The notes under the pieces were generated by a model. The model saw only the letters and a list, made by a program, of their open reading frames with translations, was not told the DNA's origin and made no database searches. Positions 32,872 through 36,038 of a DNA stretch of 36,038 nucleotides are shown here, one piece after another. Within the stretch, counting starts at the first letter, position 1. The number at the start of each line of letters is the position of its first letter. Source of the stretch: Bryobacterales bacterium (lineage in GTDB: Bacteria; Acidobacteriota; Terriglobia; Bryobacterales; Bryobacteraceae); the NCBI GenBank assembly GCA_003167495.1, contig PMSX01000391.1, positions 1 through 36,038 on the forward strand, read 5' to 3'. The translations under genes and the position numbers were made by a program.

Positions 32872-33318
32872 ATGGCGATGCTGGATCAAGTACAGAAAGA
32901 CATCGTAAGCGCGATGAAAGCAAAGGACGAAAACCGTTTGGGCGCGCTGAGGATGGTGAAGACGGCTCTCAAGAAACAGGAAATTGACGGCATGAAGCCG
33001 CTGGACGAACCGGCCGAGATGGCGGTGATGAATACACTGCTCAAGCAGCGGCGCGAATCGGCGGACATGTTCCGCAAAGGTGGACGCGAGGAACTGGCGG
33101 TGAAAGAAGAAGCGGAGATTCAGATTATCGAGGCTTATTTGCCGGCTGCACCCACAGTTCATGAAATGGGCGCGGCCATCGACGCGGCGTTGGCGGAGAC
33201 CGGCGCCACGACTGCTAAGCAGATGGGGCTGGTGATGAAGGCTGCGCAAGCGAAACTGGCGGGGAAACGGGTGGATGGCAAAGCGCTGAGTGAGTTGGTG
33301 AAGACGAGGCTGGCGTAG
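32872..33318 (+). CDS. yqeY: YqeY/GatB-tail domain protein
   Basis: Cytosolic protein of 148 aa of the YqeY family, which shares the tRNA-binding tail domain of the GatB amidotransferase subunit. The body reads as the family does: LDQVQKDIVSAMKAKDENRL, GALRMVKTALKKQEID, then LLKQRRESADMFRKGGREEL and EEAEIQIIEAYLP, ending with AKLAGKRVDGKALSELVKTRL. ATG 32872 is chosen because AAGGG lies five bases upstream; the frame is open much further upstream only by chance through the divergent gap. Its biochemical role is not settled. It is divergent from the giant gene and convergent with the lactate permease. Confidence 0.92.
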   Translation: MAMLDQVQKDIVSAMKAKDENRLGALRMVKTALKKQEIDGMKPLDEPAEMAVMNTLLKQRRESADMFRKGGREELAVKEEAEIQIIEAYLPAAPTVHEMGAAIDAALAETGATTAKQMGLVMKAAQAKLAGKRVDGKALSELVKTRLA

Positions 33319-33321
33319 GGA

Positions 33322-33346
33322 AAAGCGCTAGCGGCGGCGGCGCTTT
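33322..33346. terminator. Bidirectional terminator between yqeY and lldP
   Basis: Arms AAAGCGC (33322-33328) and GCGCTTT (33340-33346) flank an 11-base loop. The hairpin sits between two convergent stop codons and overlaps the lldP stop. A flanking A/T run on both sides is short, so termination may be moderate. Confidence 0.5.
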
Positions 33347-35003
33347 ACGGTACCAAACTAGTAAATGGCGGCACATACGCCTGTAGCGTCACCAAAATTC
33401 CTACCAAACAGCCGAGCGCCAAACTGTGGAAGAACACATACCGAAGAATTTCGCCCTCGTGCCCGAACCAGTTGGTGGCGGTGGAGGCTACGACGATCGA
33501 CTGCGCATCGATCATCTTGCCCATCACCCCACCGGAACTGTTCGCCGCCGCCATCAGCAAGGGGTTTAGGTGAAGCTGCTGCGCGGTAATGCGCTGCAAA
33601 CTGCCAAATAGAATATTCGACGAGGTATCGGATCCCGTGACGGCCACACCTAACCAGCCCAAGAGCGTGCCAAAGAAGGGATAGAACGCGCCGGAGCGGG
33701 CAAAAGCCATTCCCATGGTTGCGTCCAATCCGGAGTAGCGCGTGGTATAACCGAGCGCCAACATCGCCGCAATCGTCAACAGGGAAAACCGGACCGCGTA
33801 TAGCGTCAGTCCGTAAGTCTGGAGTGCGCGGCTGAAACCGATCCGCATGACGCCGGCGGCCAGGAAGGCAGCGAGTAAAATCCCGCTGCCGGATGCCGAT
33901 AGCCACGAAAAGGCAAACACCGCTGTCTCGGGCTTCGCATTCGCCGGCGCCACTGGTGGCACGCGCTGCACCAGATTATGCAAGCCGGCAATGGCAAGTT
34001 GCGGGTTCGATAAATGATTCAGCCATGCCTTGACTGGAGGTAATCCCCATACAAACGCGGTGACCCCCAAAATCACCCACGGCGTCCATGCCGCGACCAC
34101 CTCGGCAGTGGTGTGCGTATGGCGCACCATGCGCCGCTCGGCGTCTTGAGGCGAAACGAATTCGGAGTCGCGTGTCGTCCCCAGCATGATCGTTTTCGGA
34201 TGCCAGATTTTGAGCAGCGCTACGAGGGCCGCCATCGAAACAAGCGAGGCCACTACATCGACGAGCGTGGGCCCGTGAAAATTCGAAACCAAATACTGCG
34301 GCACGGCGAAGCCCGCGCCCGCCACCAGGACCGCCGGCCAAATCTCGAGCGTGCGTTTGAACCCGGCAAAGGCCCAAATCAGCCAGAACGGAACGATCAC
34401 GGAGAAGAACGGCAACTGCCTGCCAATCATGATCGACAACTGGTTCAGATCAAGACCGGTCACCGATTGCAGGCCCAGAATCGGCGTGCCCAGCGCGCCA
34501 AACGCCACCGGCGCTGTGTTGGCAATCAACGATAAGGCCGAAGCGGCCAAAGGCGAAAACCCCAGACCGATCAGCATAGCGCCCGTTACCGCCACCGGCG
34601 CGCCAAATCCGGAAGTACCTTCAAAAAACGCGCCAAAACAAAACGCTATCAGCAACAATTGCAATCGCCTGTCGTTGGTTATGCCCGCCACGCTGTCTTG
34701 CAGAATCCTAAATCTGCCGGTGCTCTCGGTCAGCTTGTAGAGGAAGATGACATTTATGACAATCCAGCCAATCGGCAGCAGGCCGTACATGGCACCCAGC
34801 AGCGCGGTTTTTCCCGCCATGCCCGGGGGCATGTGGAACACCAGAATCGCAATCGCCAGCGCGGCTCCCAACCCCAACAACGCGGCGACGTGAGCCTTGA
34901 TTTTGAAAAAGCCGAGCGCACCCAACAAAACAATTACCGGCAGCGCAGCTAGCAAGGTGGAGAGCACACGACTCCCCGCCGGGTCATAGACTTGTTGCCA
35001 CAT
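33345..35003 (-). CDS. lldP: L-lactate permease
   Basis: Inner-membrane lactate (and possibly glycolate):proton symporter of 552 aa with about 13-14 hydrophobic segments. The family core FFEGTSGFGAPVAVTGAMLI is intact, followed by LSLIANTAPVAFGALGTPI. The second half contains TRYSGLDATMGMAF and LGWLGVAVTGSDTSSNILFG, then NSSGGVMGKMIDAQSIVVA. The ATG at 35003 is chosen over an upstream in-frame start at 35051, which would sit inside moaA; GAGG lies upstream of it. It begins only 7 bp after the moaA stop, so it is probably co-transcribed with moaA. No lactate dehydrogenase gene is adjacent. Confidence 0.93.
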   Translation of the reverse strand: MWQQVYDPAGSRVLSTLLAALPVIVLLGALGFFKIKAHVAALLGLGAALAIAILVFHMPPGMAGKTALLGAMYGLLPIGWIVINVIFLYKLTESTGRFRILQDSVAGITNDRRLQLLLIAFCFGAFFEGTSGFGAPVAVTGAMLIGLGFSPLAASALSLIANTAPVAFGALGTPILGLQSVTGLDLNQLSIMIGRQLPFFSVIVPFWLIWAFAGFKRTLEIWPAVLVAGAGFAVPQYLVSNFHGPTLVDVVASLVSMAALVALLKIWHPKTIMLGTTRDSEFVSPQDAERRMVRHTHTTAEVVAAWTPWVILGVTAFVWGLPPVKAWLNHLSNPQLAIAGLHNLVQRVPPVAPANAKPETAVFAFSWLSASGSGILLAAFLAAGVMRIGFSRALQTYGLTLYAVRFSLLTIAAMLALGYTTRYSGLDATMGMAFARSGAFYPFFGTLLGWLGVAVTGSDTSSNILFGSLQRITAQQLHLNPLLMAAANSSGGVMGKMIDAQSIVVASTATNWFGHEGEILRYVFFHSLALGCLVGILVTLQAYVPPFTSLVP

Positions 35004-35010
35004 TAGGGAG

Positions 35011-36015
35011 CTATCCTCCGATAGCGTACATTGGCCGTTGCGGAGCGACAAAGCCGACTCGATTGATCTCGTGCCCGACCCACTTCCGCCAAACCGTAGA
35101 TCTTATCGCAGTCTCCAACTCGTTGGCGGTTTCATCGCTCGCGAGCAGAGGGCGCACATCGGTCTCTTCGTTGGCAAACAGGCAATAGCGCAATTTACCG
35201 TCGGAGGTGAGTCGCAGCCGGTTACAATTCATGCAAAACGGTTTGCTCACCGAAGCGATAAAACCGACTCGGTAGCCGTCGGCAAAACGGTATTCCGCCG
35301 CAGGCGCGCGCGGATCGGCGTCGGGCACTGCTTCCAACGGCCCAAACTCGCGCTCCAACATGGCAATCATCTCGTCGGCGGTCAACACGCGGTCGAGCGA
35401 CCAGAGATCCTGAGCATCCAGCGGCATAAACTCGACGAAGCGGACTTCAATAGAGTGTTCGCGGCCAAAGCGCACCAGAGAGACTACGTCAGGTTCGGTG
35501 AGTCCTTTAACGGCCACGGCGTTGAGCTTGACCACGTCGTAGCCGGCCTTCAGCGCCGCGTCCAGGCCTGCCATGACGCGGTGCAAATCGTCGCGCCGAG
35601 CGATCTGCCGAAAACGCTCGCGGTCTAACGTGTCCAGATGGATATTCAAGCGCCGCAATCCGGCATCGTGCAGAGGCTGCGCGGCATCGGCCAGCAGGAC
35701 GCCATTCGTGGTCAACGCCAGATCGTGAACGTTTTCGAAGCGGCTCAACTTTGCGACCAGATTCGCCAGTTTGGGCCGCATCAGCGGTTCCCCGCCCGTC
35801 AGGCGAATCTTGCGAATCCCTAGTGCCACGGCGATCTCAACAAACCGCTCAATTTCGTCAAAACTCAGCAGATCGGCGGCCTTGGTAAACGCGGCACCCG
35901 TCTCCGGCATGCAATAAAAACAGCGAATGTTACAGCGGTCGGTGACGCTGATGCGCAGGTTATCGTGGCGTCTGCCGAAACTGTCCACGAGTCCGAAGTT
36001 GTCCACACGCGGCAC
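35011..36015 (-). CDS. moaA: GTP 3',8-cyclase (molybdenum cofactor synthesis)
   Basis: Radical-SAM enzyme of 334 aa that, with MoaC, converts GTP into the first precursor of molybdopterin. The N-terminal cluster CxxxCxxC is C28, C32 and C35 (CNIRCFYC), followed by the SAM-binding TGGEPLMR. The C-terminal substrate cluster cysteines are C261, C264 and C278 (CMNCNRLRLTSDGKLRYC). The C-terminus ends in GG (YAIGG), needed for activity in this family. The length and both clusters are complete. The start is GTG at 36015, near the window edge; an upstream promoter cannot be judged. Confidence 0.96.
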   Translation of the reverse strand: MPRVDNFGLVDSFGRRHDNLRISVTDRCNIRCFYCMPETGAAFTKAADLLSFDEIERFVEIAVALGIRKIRLTGGEPLMRPKLANLVAKLSRFENVHDLALTTNGVLLADAAQPLHDAGLRRLNIHLDTLDRERFRQIARRDDLHRVMAGLDAALKAGYDVVKLNAVAVKGLTEPDVVSLVRFGREHSIEVRFVEFMPLDAQDLWSLDRVLTADEMIAMLEREFGPLEAVPDADPRAPAAEYRFADGYRVGFIASVSKPFCMNCNRLRLTSDGKLRYCLFANEETDVRPLLASDETANELETAIRSTVWRKWVGHEINRVGFVAPQRPMYAIGG

Positions 36016-36038
36016 AACGGAGCCTGTCGCGGGCGGAC

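Overview
The window looks like chromosomal DNA from a GC-rich Acidobacteriota, most likely of the Bryobacterales/Solibacter type. This placement is inferred from gene content and was not tested by search. The main pointers are a 1736-residue secreted NHL-repeat protein with a TIGR03437-like (Solibacter) domain, a secreted TPR/PD40 propeller protein, and dense, mostly single-copy housekeeping genes mixed with small toxin-antitoxin (TA) cassettes. I saw no rRNA, tRNA, CRISPR array, phage or complete insertion sequence.

Layout. Positions 1-3290 hold stacked palindromes, a secreted TPR protein and a TPR/PD40 propeller protein. Positions 3341-10987 form a divergent redox block. On the minus strand are a GltD/NfnL-like FAD/NAD(P)/Fe-S protein and the two subunits of a 2-oxoacid:ferredoxin oxidoreductase. 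On the plus strand is the proton-translocating transhydrogenase pntAA-pntAB-pntB. The two arms share a 140-bp gap with an extended -10 box facing each way. Together they could connect ferredoxin, NAD(P)H and the proton gradient.

Positions 10886-12431 are an accessory island. A VapB-like antitoxin and a broken PIN toxin (one nonsense codon, one frameshift) lie between two copies of the last ~102 bp of pntB, followed by a DUF433/DUF5615-type TA pair. Positions 12460-16433 hold a secreted cyclophilin, polA with a degenerate proofreading domain, and a divergent stand-alone siroheme synthase N-domain. A second DUF433/DUF5615-type pair follows at 16445-17019. Positions 17161-24222 carry a class I aminotransferase, an MFS transporter, hydantoinase/oxoprolinase subunits A and B, and an exported lactonase-type propeller.

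Positions 24223-24741 are gene-free and hold degenerate short repeats. Then come serA, a small inverted-repeat element, and a two-gene minus-strand module (92-aa protein plus nucleotidyltransferase-fold protein) that resembles a TA pair. Positions 27451-32661 encode the giant secreted protein with six C-terminal Ig-like repeats, each with a conserved RPDxC...CPxVG cysteine pair. The window ends with yqeY, an L-lactate permease and moaA.

The best candidates for something under-described are the cysteine-paired repeat family, the pntB-end duplication around a dying TA locus, and the nucleotidyltransferase/small-protein pair.
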